Shown here: piece after piece, positions 53,435-61,894 of the stretch | Position numbering within the stretch: position 1 is the first letter of the stretch | Layout of the letters: the number at the start of each line of letters is the position of its first letter | Source of the DNA: Mycobacterium interjectum | GTDB lineage: Bacteria; Actinomycetota; Actinomycetes; Mycobacteriales; Mycobacteriaceae | Direction: 5' to 3' | DNA: 64,000 nucleotides | Assembly (NCBI GenBank): GCA_002102225.1 | Contig: LQPB01000058.1 | Location: forward strand, 62,001-126,000 | Translations under genes and position numbers: made by a program | Notes under the pieces: model-generated | What the model saw: the letters and a program-made list of their open reading frames with translations, nothing else | Told to the model about the DNA's origin: nothing | Database searches by the model: none

Positions 53435-53953
53435 ATGACGGAGCAGACCACCGACGCCGGCGCCACCGCGCTGCTGGCCATCGAGTCGATCAAGCAGCTC
53501 AAGGCCCGCTACTGTCGGTACCTCGACGCCAAGGACTGGGCGGCGTGGCGGTCCCTTTTCACCGACGATTTCCTGAGCGACACCTCCGAGGCCGGCGGCA
53601 AGCTGATTCGCGGCGCCGACGATTTCGTGGCGTTCACCCGCCGCGGCATCGGACGCCCCGCGCAGGCGACCGCCCATCAGGTGCACGCGCCCGAGATCGA
53701 ACTGACATCGGCGACGACGGCGCGCGGCGTGTGGGCCCTGCAAGACGTGGTCCGCTTCGGTCCGGGGGTGACCCTGGTCGGCTACGGCCACTACCACGAG
53801 ACCTACGAGAACGTCGCCGGGCAATGGCTCATAGCGAGCTCCAAGCTGACCCGGCTGCGCGAGGACATCGTCACCCCGGTGTTCTCGGTATACATTTCCG
53901 GCCGGATCCGGCGGGTGGCCGGCAGGCTCGCCGCGCGGATGATCGAACGGTAG
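53435..53953 (+). CDS. SnoaL-like NTF2-fold protein
   Basis: A 172-residue protein of the SnoaL_4/ketosteroid-isomerase-like group. AIESIKQLKARYCRYLDAKDWAAWRSLFTDDF is the diagnostic first half; ATAHQVHAPEIELTS and YGHYHETYENVAGQWLIASSKLTRLREDI follow. Related mycobacterial proteins act on polyketide or steroid intermediates. ATG 53435 is preferred; ATG 53390 is 15 codons earlier but has no ribosome-binding site. The next gene starts about six bases after its stop, suggesting an operon. Confidence 0.82.
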   Translation: MTEQTTDAGATALLAIESIKQLKARYCRYLDAKDWAAWRSLFTDDFLSDTSEAGGKLIRGADDFVAFTRRGIGRPAQATAHQVHAPEIELTSATTARGVWALQDVVRFGPGVTLVGYGHYHETYENVAGQWLIASSKLTRLREDIVTPVFSVYISGRIRRVAGRLAARMIER

Positions 53954-53959
53954 GCATTG

Positions 53960-55060
53960 ATGACCCCTGACAGCATTCTGATCACCGGCGCGTTCGGCCA
54001 GGTCGGCAGGCGATGCACGCAGCTCCTGCTGGAGCGGGGGCGCACCGTCGTGGCGATGGATCTTCGTAACGCTAAAACCGTTGCGGCCCAAGCCGAATTG
54101 GACGCCGGTAAACACGCCGGCACGCTGCTTCCGGCCCACGTCGACCTGTTGGACGCCGGGGCGGTGCGCGATCTGGTCGCGACCCACCGGCCCGGGGCGA
54201 TCATTCACCTCGCCGCCATCGTGTCGCCGCCGTCGTATCGCAATCCCGGGCTGGCGCGACGGGTGAATGTGGGCGGGACGGAGAACCTGCTGGCGGCGGC
54301 CGCGACGCTGCCGCGTCCCCCGCTGTTCCTGATGGCATCCAGCGCGGCGGTCTACGGATCGCGCAATCCCTACCGCCACCCGGAGCGGATCACCCCGGAC
54401 ACGCCGGTGCAGCCCATCGATCAGTACGGCCAGGACAAGGTGCTGGCCGAGGCGGCAATCCGGGCGAGCGGTCTGCCGTATGCGCTGTACCGACTGGGTG
54501 GGATCATCTCGCCGGATACCCAGGCCGACATCAACGGCGACCACCTGACCCTGATGCGCTCGATGCCCGGGGACAACCGCATGCATGCGGTGGATGCGCG
54601 CGACGTGGCGCTGGCGTTCGCCAACGGCGTGGATCGCGAAGCGACGATCGCGGGAAAGGTCCTGCTCATCGGCGGCAACGAGACGTACGTGCTGTTGCAG
54701 CGCGACCTCGAGGACGACCTGATGACGGCCGCCGGCCTGGGCCCGCTCGGGCAGTCGGCTAGCCTGCCCGGTGACCCCGGCGACGACCGCGGTTGGAGCT
54801 TCACCGGCTGGTACGACACCACCGAAGCGCAGGCGCTGCTCGACTTCCAGGAACACGATTGGCAGCAGACCCTGGCCTGGATCGCCGAATCGCAGGGACG
54901 CCAGCGCATGGTGTTGCGGGCCCTTGGCCCGATATTGCGGCCGCTCGTGCGCGCGGGGCTGCAGCTGCAGCGCCGCGCCGAGCGCCGGGGCCCGTACGCG
55001 GACCCGTGGGCGCTGATCGAGAAGAAGTACGGCGCCGGGGCACTGGCCGCGCCGGACTGA
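53960..55060 (+). CDS. NAD-dependent epimerase/dehydratase (extended SDR)
   Basis: A 366-residue extended short-chain dehydrogenase. Cofactor motif ITGAFGQVGRR near residue 8, IIHLAAIVSPP, and catalytic Tyr/Lys in QYGQDKVLAE. A possible membrane-associated or basic tail follows (RPLVRAGLQLQRRAERRG). It acts on a sugar-nucleotide or a hydroxysteroid/hydroxyl substrate. ATG 53960 is chosen; TTG 53957 overlaps. It is co-directional with the thioesterase and SnoaL-like genes, forming one probable unit. Confidence 0.88.
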   Translation: MTPDSILITGAFGQVGRRCTQLLLERGRTVVAMDLRNAKTVAAQAELDAGKHAGTLLPAHVDLLDAGAVRDLVATHRPGAIIHLAAIVSPPSYRNPGLARRVNVGGTENLLAAAATLPRPPLFLMASSAAVYGSRNPYRHPERITPDTPVQPIDQYGQDKVLAEAAIRASGLPYALYRLGGIISPDTQADINGDHLTLMRSMPGDNRMHAVDARDVALAFANGVDREATIAGKVLLIGGNETYVLLQRDLEDDLMTAAGLGPLGQSASLPGDPGDDRGWSFTGWYDTTEAQALLDFQEHDWQQTLAWIAESQGRQRMVLRALGPILRPLVRAGLQLQRRAERRGPYADPWALIEKKYGAGALAAPD

Positions 55061-55065
55061 AGCGC

Positions 55066-56049
55066 CTAGCTTCGGGCGGCGAAGAACACCGCGGCCTTGC
55101 GGATCGAATCCTCGACCGGTTCCGGTTTCCACCCGAGCTCGCGTTCGGCCTTGCCGTGGTCCAGGGGCGACATCAGCTCCGCCATGCGCATTCCGGCGTA
55201 GGCGAAGGGAAGGTCGCGGCGCAGCAGGCGCGCCAGCGCGTCGTTGACCCGCGCCCCGGCGCGCAGCGCCGCCATCGGGATGCCGATCCGCGGAGGCCGT
55301 CGGCCCACGGCGGCGGCCGCGATCGCGTGCAGCTCACGGACGCTCATGTACCTGTCGGAGATGATGTAGCGCTCGCCGGGTCGGCCGCGCTCCGCGGCCA
55401 AAAGCATTGCCCGGGCGGCATCTTCGATACCCACCACTTCTGACGAGTAACCGAAATAGAACGGGAACCGTCCCTTGGCGACAAGGGCGAGCAAGGATCC
55501 GTGTGGGGTGGGCGCCCAGTCGCCGGGGCCATAGGTGGTGGATATGCACATCGCCACGCCCGGCAGCCCCTTGTCCCGCGCGTACGACAGCAACAGATTC
55601 TCACCGGCCACGCGCGCTTCGATGTAGGCGCCGCCCTGGTTCCAGTTGTGCGGATCGTCCTCGGTGACCGCGCCGGTGTCGCTGATCGCCAAAGAGCCCG
55701 CGGTGCTGGTGTACACGAACTTGGTGAGGTCGGCCGCCAGGGCGGCGTCGAGGACGTGGCGCAGCCCCTCGACGTTGGTGCGGAACAACGGCGCGGGATC
55801 ACGCAGCCACATTCCCGCGTCCACGACGCAGTAGTAGACGACGTCACACCCGCTCATGGCGGCGCGCAGGGCGTCGTCGTCGAAGACGTCCCCGTAGCAG
55901 CGCTCGACGGCCAGGTCGTCGATCCCCTTGGTGGAGCTGCTGCGGCGCAACATAACTCGGACGTCGGCACCCGTCGCCGCCAGCTCACGCGTGACGTGGG
56001 ATCCCAGGAAGCCGCTGGCGCCGATCACCAGCTTCTTGCCGGCCCCCAC
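55066..56049 (-). CDS. Dihydroflavonol-reductase-like SDR with YxxxR active site
   Basis: A 327-residue extended SDR resembling mycobacterial dihydroflavonol-4-reductase-like proteins (Rv0139 type). Cofactor motif VIGASGFLGSHV is near residue 8 and YTSTAGSLA marks the Ser position. Instead of Tyr-x3-Lys the expected place reads AYIEARVAGE, Tyr-x3-Arg. Either the Lys role is taken by Arg or a different base is used; it may be normal in this subfamily. GTG 56049 overlaps the TAG of the upstream aldo/keto reductase by one base, so the two are likely co-transcribed. Confidence 0.86.
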   Translation of the reverse strand: MGAGKKLVIGASGFLGSHVTRELAATGADVRVMLRRSSSTKGIDDLAVERCYGDVFDDDALRAAMSGCDVVYYCVVDAGMWLRDPAPLFRTNVEGLRHVLDAALAADLTKFVYTSTAGSLAISDTGAVTEDDPHNWNQGGAYIEARVAGENLLLSYARDKGLPGVAMCISTTYGPGDWAPTPHGSLLALVAKGRFPFYFGYSSEVVGIEDAARAMLLAAERGRPGERYIISDRYMSVRELHAIAAAAVGRRPPRIGIPMAALRAGARVNDALARLLRRDLPFAYAGMRMAELMSPLDHGKAERELGWKPEPVEDSIRKAAVFFAARS

Positions 56050-57020
56050 TAGCGGTCGATCCAGCCCATTTGCGCGGCGGCGTGGTGGCCGCCGACGGGC
56101 GGGGTGAGCCCGTCGAGCCTCGCCAGTTGGTCGGGGCCGAGCTCGACGGTGTCGGCGCCGACGTTTTCCTCGAGCCTCGACACCCGCTTGGTTCCCGGAA
56201 TCGGCACCACGTCAGGCCCTTTCGCCAGCAGCCAGGCCAGGGCGACCTGAGCGGGGGTGGCACCCGCGTCGGCGGCGATTTCGCGCACCTCGTCCGCGCA
56301 CCTGAGATTGTGCTCGAAGTTCTCGTCGAAGAAGCGGGGGTTGGTCTTGCGGTAGTCGGTGTCGGGCAGCTCGCCGGTGGAGCGGATCGCGCCGGTGAGG
56401 AAGCCGCGGCCAAGCGGCGAGTAGGCGACGAATCCGATACCCAGCTCACGCAGCACGTCGAGGACCCCGTCCTCGGGGTCTCGGGTCCACAAGGAGTATT
56501 CGGACTGCACGGCGGTGATGGGGTGCACGGCGTGGGCGCGGCGAATGGTGTTGACGCCGACTTCGGAAAGACCTATGTGGCGGATCTTTCCGGCGGCGAC
56601 GAGCTCGGCCAGCGCCCCGATCGTGTCTTCGATGGGGGTGCCTCGGTCGAGGCGGTGCTGGTAGTAGAGGTCGATGTGGTCGGTCGCCAGCCTCTGCAGG
56701 GAGCCGTCGACGGCGATGCGGATATTGGCGGGGCTGCTGTCGAGCCCGTCACGGCCGGTGTGGGAGATCAGGCCGAACTTCGTCGCCAGCACCACCTGAT
56801 CCCGCCGGCCCCGCAGGGCGCGGGCGAGGAGTTCTTCGTTGACGTAGGGACCGTAGACCTCGGCGGTGTCGATCAGCGTGACCCCGAGGTCGATGGCCCG
56901 GTGCACAGTGCGGATCGCTTCGGCGTCGTCGGTGCCCGCGCCGGCATAGGCGACGGACATGCCCATCGCGCCCAGACCGAGGCGTCCGACTTCGAGTTCG
57001 GCGAGATGAGCCCGTTTCAT
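56049..57020 (-). CDS. Aldo/keto reductase
   Basis: A 323-residue TIM-barrel reductase. MKRAHLAELEVGRLGLGAMGMS opens the chain; DTAEVYGPYVNEELLARAL holds the catalytic Asp and Tyr, and VPIPGTKRVSRLEENVGA with the Arg-based NADPH phosphate site ends it. Lys in VVLATKFGL is the third catalytic residue. It reduces aldehydes or ketones with NADPH. ATG 57020 gives family length; the longer frame to 57488 overlaps the divergent acyltransferase. It probably shares an operon with the downstream SDR. Confidence 0.92.
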   Translation of the reverse strand: MKRAHLAELEVGRLGLGAMGMSVAYAGAGTDDAEAIRTVHRAIDLGVTLIDTAEVYGPYVNEELLARALRGRRDQVVLATKFGLISHTGRDGLDSSPANIRIAVDGSLQRLATDHIDLYYQHRLDRGTPIEDTIGALAELVAAGKIRHIGLSEVGVNTIRRAHAVHPITAVQSEYSLWTRDPEDGVLDVLRELGIGFVAYSPLGRGFLTGAIRSTGELPDTDYRKTNPRFFDENFEHNLRCADEVREIAADAGATPAQVALAWLLAKGPDVVPIPGTKRVSRLEENVGADTVELGPDQLARLDGLTPPVGGHHAAAQMGWIDR

Positions 57021-57074
57021 GGGCCCATTGTGCGCTGAGCAACGACGAGCCGTCGGACGGGTACCGTTGCGCTC

Positions 57075-58397
57075 GTGCACGACACCGCACGACCGGTCCG
57101 CAATCTGGCCGTCGACTTCTATCGCGCGTCGGGCGTCGTCCTCATCGTGCTGGGGCATTGGCTGGCCGGCTCGGTGACCTATCACGACGGGTCTTTCGGT
57201 CGCCAGAACCCGTTGGTCGACCTGCCGTGGACCCAGTGGTTGACCTGGCCGTTTCAGGCGGTGCCGACGTTCTTTCTGGTCGCCGGGTATGCCAGCGCGT
57301 TGTCCTGGAAGCATCGCCACGAGACCGACGGCGTGTCCCGCCAGACCTGGCTGAGGCATCGGCTTTCCCGGGTGCTGGGCCCCACCGCCGTGTACGTCGC
57401 GCTGGTGTCGATCATCGTGGTGGTGCTGGGCGCCGCCCACGTGGCGGGATCGGTGCTCGAGTACGCGGGGTGGGCGGTGGCCATGCACCTGTGGTTCCTG
57501 GCCGTCTACCTGATCGTGGTGTCATTGACACCGATCGCGATTGCCGCACAACGACGTTGGGGCCTCCTGGTGCCGGCTGCGCTGGTGGCGGCAGTCGTGG
57601 CGGTGGACGCCCTCGCGATCGGTCTTCACCTGCACCGCCTCGGCTGGCTGAACTACCTGCTGTGCTGGGGGACGTTCTACCAGCTCGGAATCGCCTGGCG
57701 CGCGGGCCTGTTGCCCGTCCGGAGAACCGCACTGCTCGCGGTGTGCTCGGCGATCGCGCTGGCGCTGCTGATCGGGCTGGGGCCCTACCCGGTCAGCATG
57801 ATCGGAGTTCCCGGGCAGACCATCGACAACACGACGCCGCCCAACGCGGCGCTGCTGGCCTTCGGATGCGCGCAGGCCGGATTGGTGATGACGCTCGCGC
57901 CGGCGCTGAACCGCGCGCTGCGATCGGGCGCAATCAAGCGGGCGCTGGCCGTCGCGAACGACAACGTGATGGCCCTCTACCTCTGGCACATGATTCCGGT
58001 CGTGATCGTCGCTATCGTCGCCTACCCGGCGGGCCTGTTTCCGCAACCGCCGGAGGGCACCGGGGCCTGGTGGCTGGCCCGGTTGGAGTGGGTGCTGGTC
58101 CTGGGCCTGGTGACCGCGGCCGAGCTGGGGCTGCTGTGGTGGGGGCGGCGCTTCTTCGCCGCCCCCCTGCCCATGCCCGGCATACCCCTCACGGATCGGT
58201 GGGGTGAGGTCTGCATGCTGGCCGGTGTCGCGCTGGCCGCCGCGGGCCTGCACTTCTTCGCCTACCTGGGCTTTGCGCCGGACGGGCGTTTCCCATGGCT
58301 GGTTGCGGCGGTCTTCGGGCTGGGAGTTCTGCTCACCGCGCTTCGACCCACAAGGGTCGGCCGACGGTCGCCCGACCCGGCGCGCGCGACCGGATGA
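57075..58397 (+). CDS. Acyltransferase 3-family membrane protein
   Basis: A 440-residue multi-pass membrane protein, about ten to eleven hydrophobic helices, of the acyltransferase 3 group. The early VDFYRASGVVLIVLGHWLAG holds the conserved Arg-x and His in the first helix, followed by FFLVAGYASALSWKHR. Members transfer acetyl or other acyl groups to glycans or lipids at the membrane. The start is GTG 57075. Substrate unknown. It is divergent from the aldo/keto reductase gene. Confidence 0.87.
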   Translation: MHDTARPVRNLAVDFYRASGVVLIVLGHWLAGSVTYHDGSFGRQNPLVDLPWTQWLTWPFQAVPTFFLVAGYASALSWKHRHETDGVSRQTWLRHRLSRVLGPTAVYVALVSIIVVVLGAAHVAGSVLEYAGWAVAMHLWFLAVYLIVVSLTPIAIAAQRRWGLLVPAALVAAVVAVDALAIGLHLHRLGWLNYLLCWGTFYQLGIAWRAGLLPVRRTALLAVCSAIALALLIGLGPYPVSMIGVPGQTIDNTTPPNAALLAFGCAQAGLVMTLAPALNRALRSGAIKRALAVANDNVMALYLWHMIPVVIVAIVAYPAGLFPQPPEGTGAWWLARLEWVLVLGLVTAAELGLLWWGRRFFAAPLPMPGIPLTDRWGEVCMLAGVALAAAGLHFFAYLGFAPDGRFPWLVAAVFGLGVLLTALRPTRVGRRSPDPARATG

Positions 58398-58565
58398 ATT
58401 CTTTGAGCCTTCCCTGAGACCGGTTTGCCGACCGACTTCCGACCCCTCGAGAGGGGCCGTAATGCCCTGGTCGGGAGCGATATATGGGAGGAGACTTCCG
58501 GTAGGTTCGGCGCCATTTCAAACGCCCGGGCCAGACGGAGACAACGTCGCCAAGGGAGTACACCG

Positions 58566-58883
58566 ATGTTAAACAGCCTAACGCTCCACAACAACGAGGT
58601 CGCCCAGCAGCGTGCGCAGGACACCGAGCTCCTCAAGGACTCGGGTGTGCACAAGCTCGTCGTGACAGATCGCGACGGCAACTGTTTGGCTTTCGTATTG
58701 GCCTGGGACAGCTTCGAATACGACGCCGAGACCGACACTTATGTATGCGTTGCGGCCGGTGATGGCAGGGAGCTGATGACCGTGTACGCCGCCGGCGACA
58801 TCAAGTCCGCACCCGGTGCGAACATGTACGTGATAACCGCACCGAACGATTCACAGGCCGCGGGGCGTCTCAGGCCCTGTTGA
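58566..58883 (+). CDS. Small hypothetical protein
   Basis: A 105-residue protein, MLNSLTLHNNEVAQQRAQDT onward. It has no signal peptide or membrane segment; the middle alternates charged and hydrophobic residues like a small alpha/beta domain (VHKLVVTDRDGNCLAFVLAWDSFEYDAE). ATG 58566 follows GGGAG with a good spacing and is preferred to the frame from 58425. No family recognised. It stands alone between the acyltransferase and the TetR gene. Confidence 0.6.
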   Translation: MLNSLTLHNNEVAQQRAQDTELLKDSGVHKLVVTDRDGNCLAFVLAWDSFEYDAETDTYVCVAAGDGRELMTVYAAGDIKSAPGANMYVITAPNDSQAAGRLRPC

Positions 58884-59096
58884 CCTCCCAGGCATACCGG
58901 CAGCTTTGCTCTTGAGCGTTGCCCACGCCCCGGCCTCCTCGGAGCGATTCGCATAGCGAGCTCCACCCGCGCGACCCTTCGCGATCCGTCACGGGCGCAG
59001 CCTTCCGTGGCGCCCGACACGCATGACATGTTCAGCTCGAGCGGTGCGGCCGCCGGGCCGGACGAACGGTTTCGGCGAACCTCGGGGTTATGATAG

Positions 59097-59110
59097 ACCG
59101 TTCGTACGGT
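59097..59110. promoter_or_regulatory. Candidate TetR operator (tetR promoter)
   Basis: ACCGT-TCGT-ACGGT, a 5-4-5 inverted repeat 30 bases before the TetR start, downstream of a TATGAT element (59089-59094). It shares ACCGT/ACGGT arms with the palindrome at 59942-59953. Confidence 0.6.
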
Positions 59111-59139
59111 TAGTCCACGCCGAAGGGTTCGAGTTCAAG

Positions 59140-59811
59140 ATGCCCAGATCGCCTGGAAGACGCGGCGAAATTCTCGACGCTTTTGTTCGCTATGTCGCCG
59201 AACGTGGTTACGACAGAACAAATATCGGCGATATCGCCGACGAGCTCGGCATGTCCAAGGGCACCATCGTTCATCACTTCGGAACCAAAGCGCAGATGTT
59301 GCGCGAGCTCGAGGAAACACACCTGGCCCGCCAGCTCGATGTGCTGCGGATGGTATGGGACAGATTGGCCGCGCCACACGAACGCATCGCCGCGATCATT
59401 TACGCCTCCGCACTGCTGCAGGTGACCGAACGCGATGCGACGGTGGCAAGCCAGCGCGAGGTGGTGCAGTTGTCCGATGACCCGGCCATGCAGCACGTCC
59501 GCAGGCTGCGTCATCAATTGCAAACGCTGGCGATTGACGAGATCCGGAGCGGCATAGAGATCGGCGTCTTCCGCACGGTGGACGTCGAACTGGCGGCGCT
59601 GCAGCTGTGGGGATCGCTGGAGTGGATGTGGGTGTGGTTCCACCCCGCCGATTCGCGGACACCCGAACAGGTCGGGGCCGCCTTCGTCGACGTGTTCCTC
59701 GGCGGGCTGCTGCTCGACCGGTTGGGCCTCAGCAGGTGGGCGAACCCCGCCGCGGATGTCGTCGCGGTGGTGCGCGAAAGCCTCGCCGCGGCGGGTGCTG
59801 CCACCGATTGA
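59140..59811 (+). CDS. TetR-family regulator of mce operon
   Basis: A 223-residue TetR regulator. The helix-turn-helix is TNIGDIADELGMSKGTIVHHFGTKAQML near residues 27-54; the C-terminal domain has LWGSLEWMWVWFHP, reminiscent of KstR/Mce3R-type lipid-responsive regulators. ATG 59140 gives a normal start; upstream in-frame residues lack family likeness. It lies directly upstream of yrbEA, with matching palindromes before both genes, and so most likely represses the mce operon and itself. Confidence 0.86.
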   Translation: MPRSPGRRGEILDAFVRYVAERGYDRTNIGDIADELGMSKGTIVHHFGTKAQMLRELEETHLARQLDVLRMVWDRLAAPHERIAAIIYASALLQVTERDATVASQREVVQLSDDPAMQHVRRLRHQLQTLAIDEIRSGIEIGVFRTVDVELAALQLWGSLEWMWVWFHPADSRTPEQVGAAFVDVFLGGLLLDRLGLSRWANPAADVVAVVRESLAAAGAATD

Positions 59812-60219
59812 GCGTCTAACAGCGGAATATCGTGCGCCGGATGGCAATTGCCGTCACACGAACGCGCGCCGGCCAAGGGCGGTGCGACGGGCATTTCGAG
59901 GGCGATTCGTCACGGTCCGCCAATGACGGGGTTTATTGACTGACCGTACGGTCTAATGCCATAGTTGCCGAGTGGGGCAAGCAAACGCGACATGCAGCAC
60001 GGAGGCGGCGACCACCGACCGGTGTCGGCAACGAAGTGGTGCGCGGCAATGCGCCGCAGGCTCACTGCCGTTGCGCCGTAAGTCACCGCGATCCGCGGTC
60101 AAATCCAATCACATTCTTGGGCATGTCTTTTCACGATTTGCGACCCGCGCTCCCATCCCCCGTCGGCAGCATGCGGCAGCACCGCTGCTGTTCGGCACTC
60201 GAGTCGACCACAGGCGCCC
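59812..60219. other. Intergenic region before yrbEA
   Basis: 408 bases between the TetR gene and yrbEA. It holds the operator/promoter at 59936-59965 and a CAGCA-CCGC-TGCTG inverted repeat near 60176-60190. No coding frame is supported. Confidence 0.5.
59936..59965 (+). promoter_or_regulatory. mce operon promoter with embedded palindromic operator
   Basis: TTGACT at 59936-59941 and CATAGT at 59960-59965 with an 18-base spacer; the spacer begins with GACCGTACGGTC (59942-59953), a perfect 12-base palindrome sharing arms with the site at 59097-59110. Regulator binding here would block RNA polymerase. Confidence 0.65.
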
Positions 60220-61014
60220 ATGACTACCTCCACCGCGATTGGCAGCAAAGCGCTCCGGAGGATCCGGCCGGGGACGGAAGTGGCCGGCGGGTTCTTCCGC
60301 ATGTGCGTGCTGACCGGTAAAGCCCTGCGGCAGCCGTTCGAATGGCGTGAATTCATCTGGACCGGCTGGTTCCTCATGCGGGTATCGCTGCTGCCCACCA
60401 TTGCGGTGTCCATCCCGGAAACCGTGCTGCTGATCTTCACGCTCAACCTCCTGCTGGCCGAGATCGGCGCCGCCGACGTCTCCGGCGCCGGCGCCGCGAT
60501 CGGCGCGGTCACCCAGCTCGGCCCGATCGTGACGGTGCTCGTGGTTGCCGGCGCCGGGGGCACCGCGATCTGCGCCGACCTCGGCGCGCGCACCATCCGC
60601 GAGGAAATCGACGCGCTCGAGGTGCTCGGCATCGACCCCATCCACCGGCTCGTGGTCCCCCGCGTCGTCGCCTCGACGATCGTCGCGGTCCTGCTCAACG
60701 GCCTAGTGGTCGCCGTCGGACTGGGGGGCGGCTACCTGTTCAGCGTGTACCTGCAGAACGTCTCGAGCGGCGCCTACCTGTCCACGTTGACGGCGCTGAC
60801 GGGCCTACCCGAGGTGGTGATCGCGTTCATCAAAGCCGCGACGTTCGGGCTGATCGCCGGCCTGGTCGGCTGTTACCGGGGGCTGATCGTCCATGGCGGG
60901 TCGAAAGGTCTCGGCACCGCCGTCAACGAGACGGTGGTGCTCTGTTTCATCGCGCTGTTCGCGGTCAACGCGGCGCTGACCACCATCGGCGTCCGGTTCG
61001 GGACGGGGCGCTGA
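60220..61014 (+). CDS. yrbEA: YrbE-family permease A of mce operon
   Basis: A 264-residue permease of the MlaE/YrbE type. Five to six hydrophobic helices and the diagnostic EEIDALEVLGIDPIHRLVVPR loop that contacts the ATPase (Mkl/MlaF-like, encoded elsewhere). With YrbEB it forms the membrane part of an Mce lipid importer. ATG 60220 is preceded by only a weak ribosome-binding site. Its operon starts at the regulated promoter upstream. Confidence 0.94.
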   Translation: MTTSTAIGSKALRRIRPGTEVAGGFFRMCVLTGKALRQPFEWREFIWTGWFLMRVSLLPTIAVSIPETVLLIFTLNLLLAEIGAADVSGAGAAIGAVTQLGPIVTVLVVAGAGGTAICADLGARTIREEIDALEVLGIDPIHRLVVPRVVASTIVAVLLNGLVVAVGLGGGYLFSVYLQNVSSGAYLSTLTALTGLPEVVIAFIKAATFGLIAGLVGCYRGLIVHGGSKGLGTAVNETVVLCFIALFAVNAALTTIGVRFGTGR

Positions 61015-61015
61015 C

Positions 61016-61888
61016 ATGACCGCGACTTCGGTAGCGGCACCGGCGCATTTCCGCTTTCCGCGGGCCACCCTCATCCGGTACGGGGAGGCCCCGGTGCGGG
61101 GACTGGTCGAGCTCGGGCAGATGGTCTGGTTCGCGCTGACCGCGGTCGGGCAGATCCCCTTCGCCCTGCACCGCTACCGCAAAGAGCTGCTGCGGATGGT
61201 CGCCCAGATGGGCATGGGCAGCGGCGCGATGGCCGTGGTCGGCGGGACCGCCGCGATCGTCGGCTTCATCACGCTGTCCGCGGGCTCACTGGTCGCCATC
61301 CAGGGCTACGCGACTCTGGGCAACATCGGGGTCGAGGCATTCACGGGTTTTCTGGCCGCGCTGGTCAACGTCCGGTTCGTGGCGCCCGTGGCCGCCGGTC
61401 AGGCGCTGGCCGCCACCGTCGGCGCCGGCGCCACCGCCGAACTGGGAGCCATGCGCATCAGCGAGGAGATCGACGCGCTGGAGGTGATGAGCATCCGGTC
61501 GGTCGCCTATCTGGCGTCCACCAGGGTGGTGGCGGGGCTCATCGTCATCATCCCGCTCTACGGGCTGGCGATCACCCTGGCCTTCGTGTCCCAACAGGTC
61601 ACGACGGTTTTCTTCTACGGGCAGTCCGCCGGCACCTACAACCACTACTTCCACACCTTCCTGCGCCTCAACGACGTCGGCTGGTCTTTCGCGGAGGTGA
61701 TCCTGGTTGCGGTGGTGGTGATGACCACCCACTGCTACTACGGCTACAACGCCAGCGGCGGGCCGGTCGGCGTCGGCGAAGCGGTCGGCCGGTCGATGCG
61801 GCTGTCGCTGATCACCATCGTCATCGTCGTGGTACTGACCGCGATGGCGGTCTACGGAAAAAGCCCGAACTTCAACCTCACGGTGTAA
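61016..61888 (+). CDS. yrbEB: YrbE-family permease B of mce operon
   Basis: A 290-residue MlaE-type permease. The same EEIDALEVMSIRSVAYLASTR loop as YrbEA, with more polar N-terminal 50 residues. ATG 61016 follows the YrbEA stop by one base. Together with YrbEA it builds the dimeric channel part of an Mce transporter that takes up sterols or fatty acids. Confidence 0.94.
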   Translation: MTATSVAAPAHFRFPRATLIRYGEAPVRGLVELGQMVWFALTAVGQIPFALHRYRKELLRMVAQMGMGSGAMAVVGGTAAIVGFITLSAGSLVAIQGYATLGNIGVEAFTGFLAALVNVRFVAPVAAGQALAATVGAGATAELGAMRISEEIDALEVMSIRSVAYLASTRVVAGLIVIIPLYGLAITLAFVSQQVTTVFFYGQSAGTYNHYFHTFLRLNDVGWSFAEVILVAVVVMTTHCYYGYNASGGPVGVGEAVGRSMRLSLITIVIVVVLTAMAVYGKSPNFNLTV

Positions 61889-61894
61889 CCGCCC

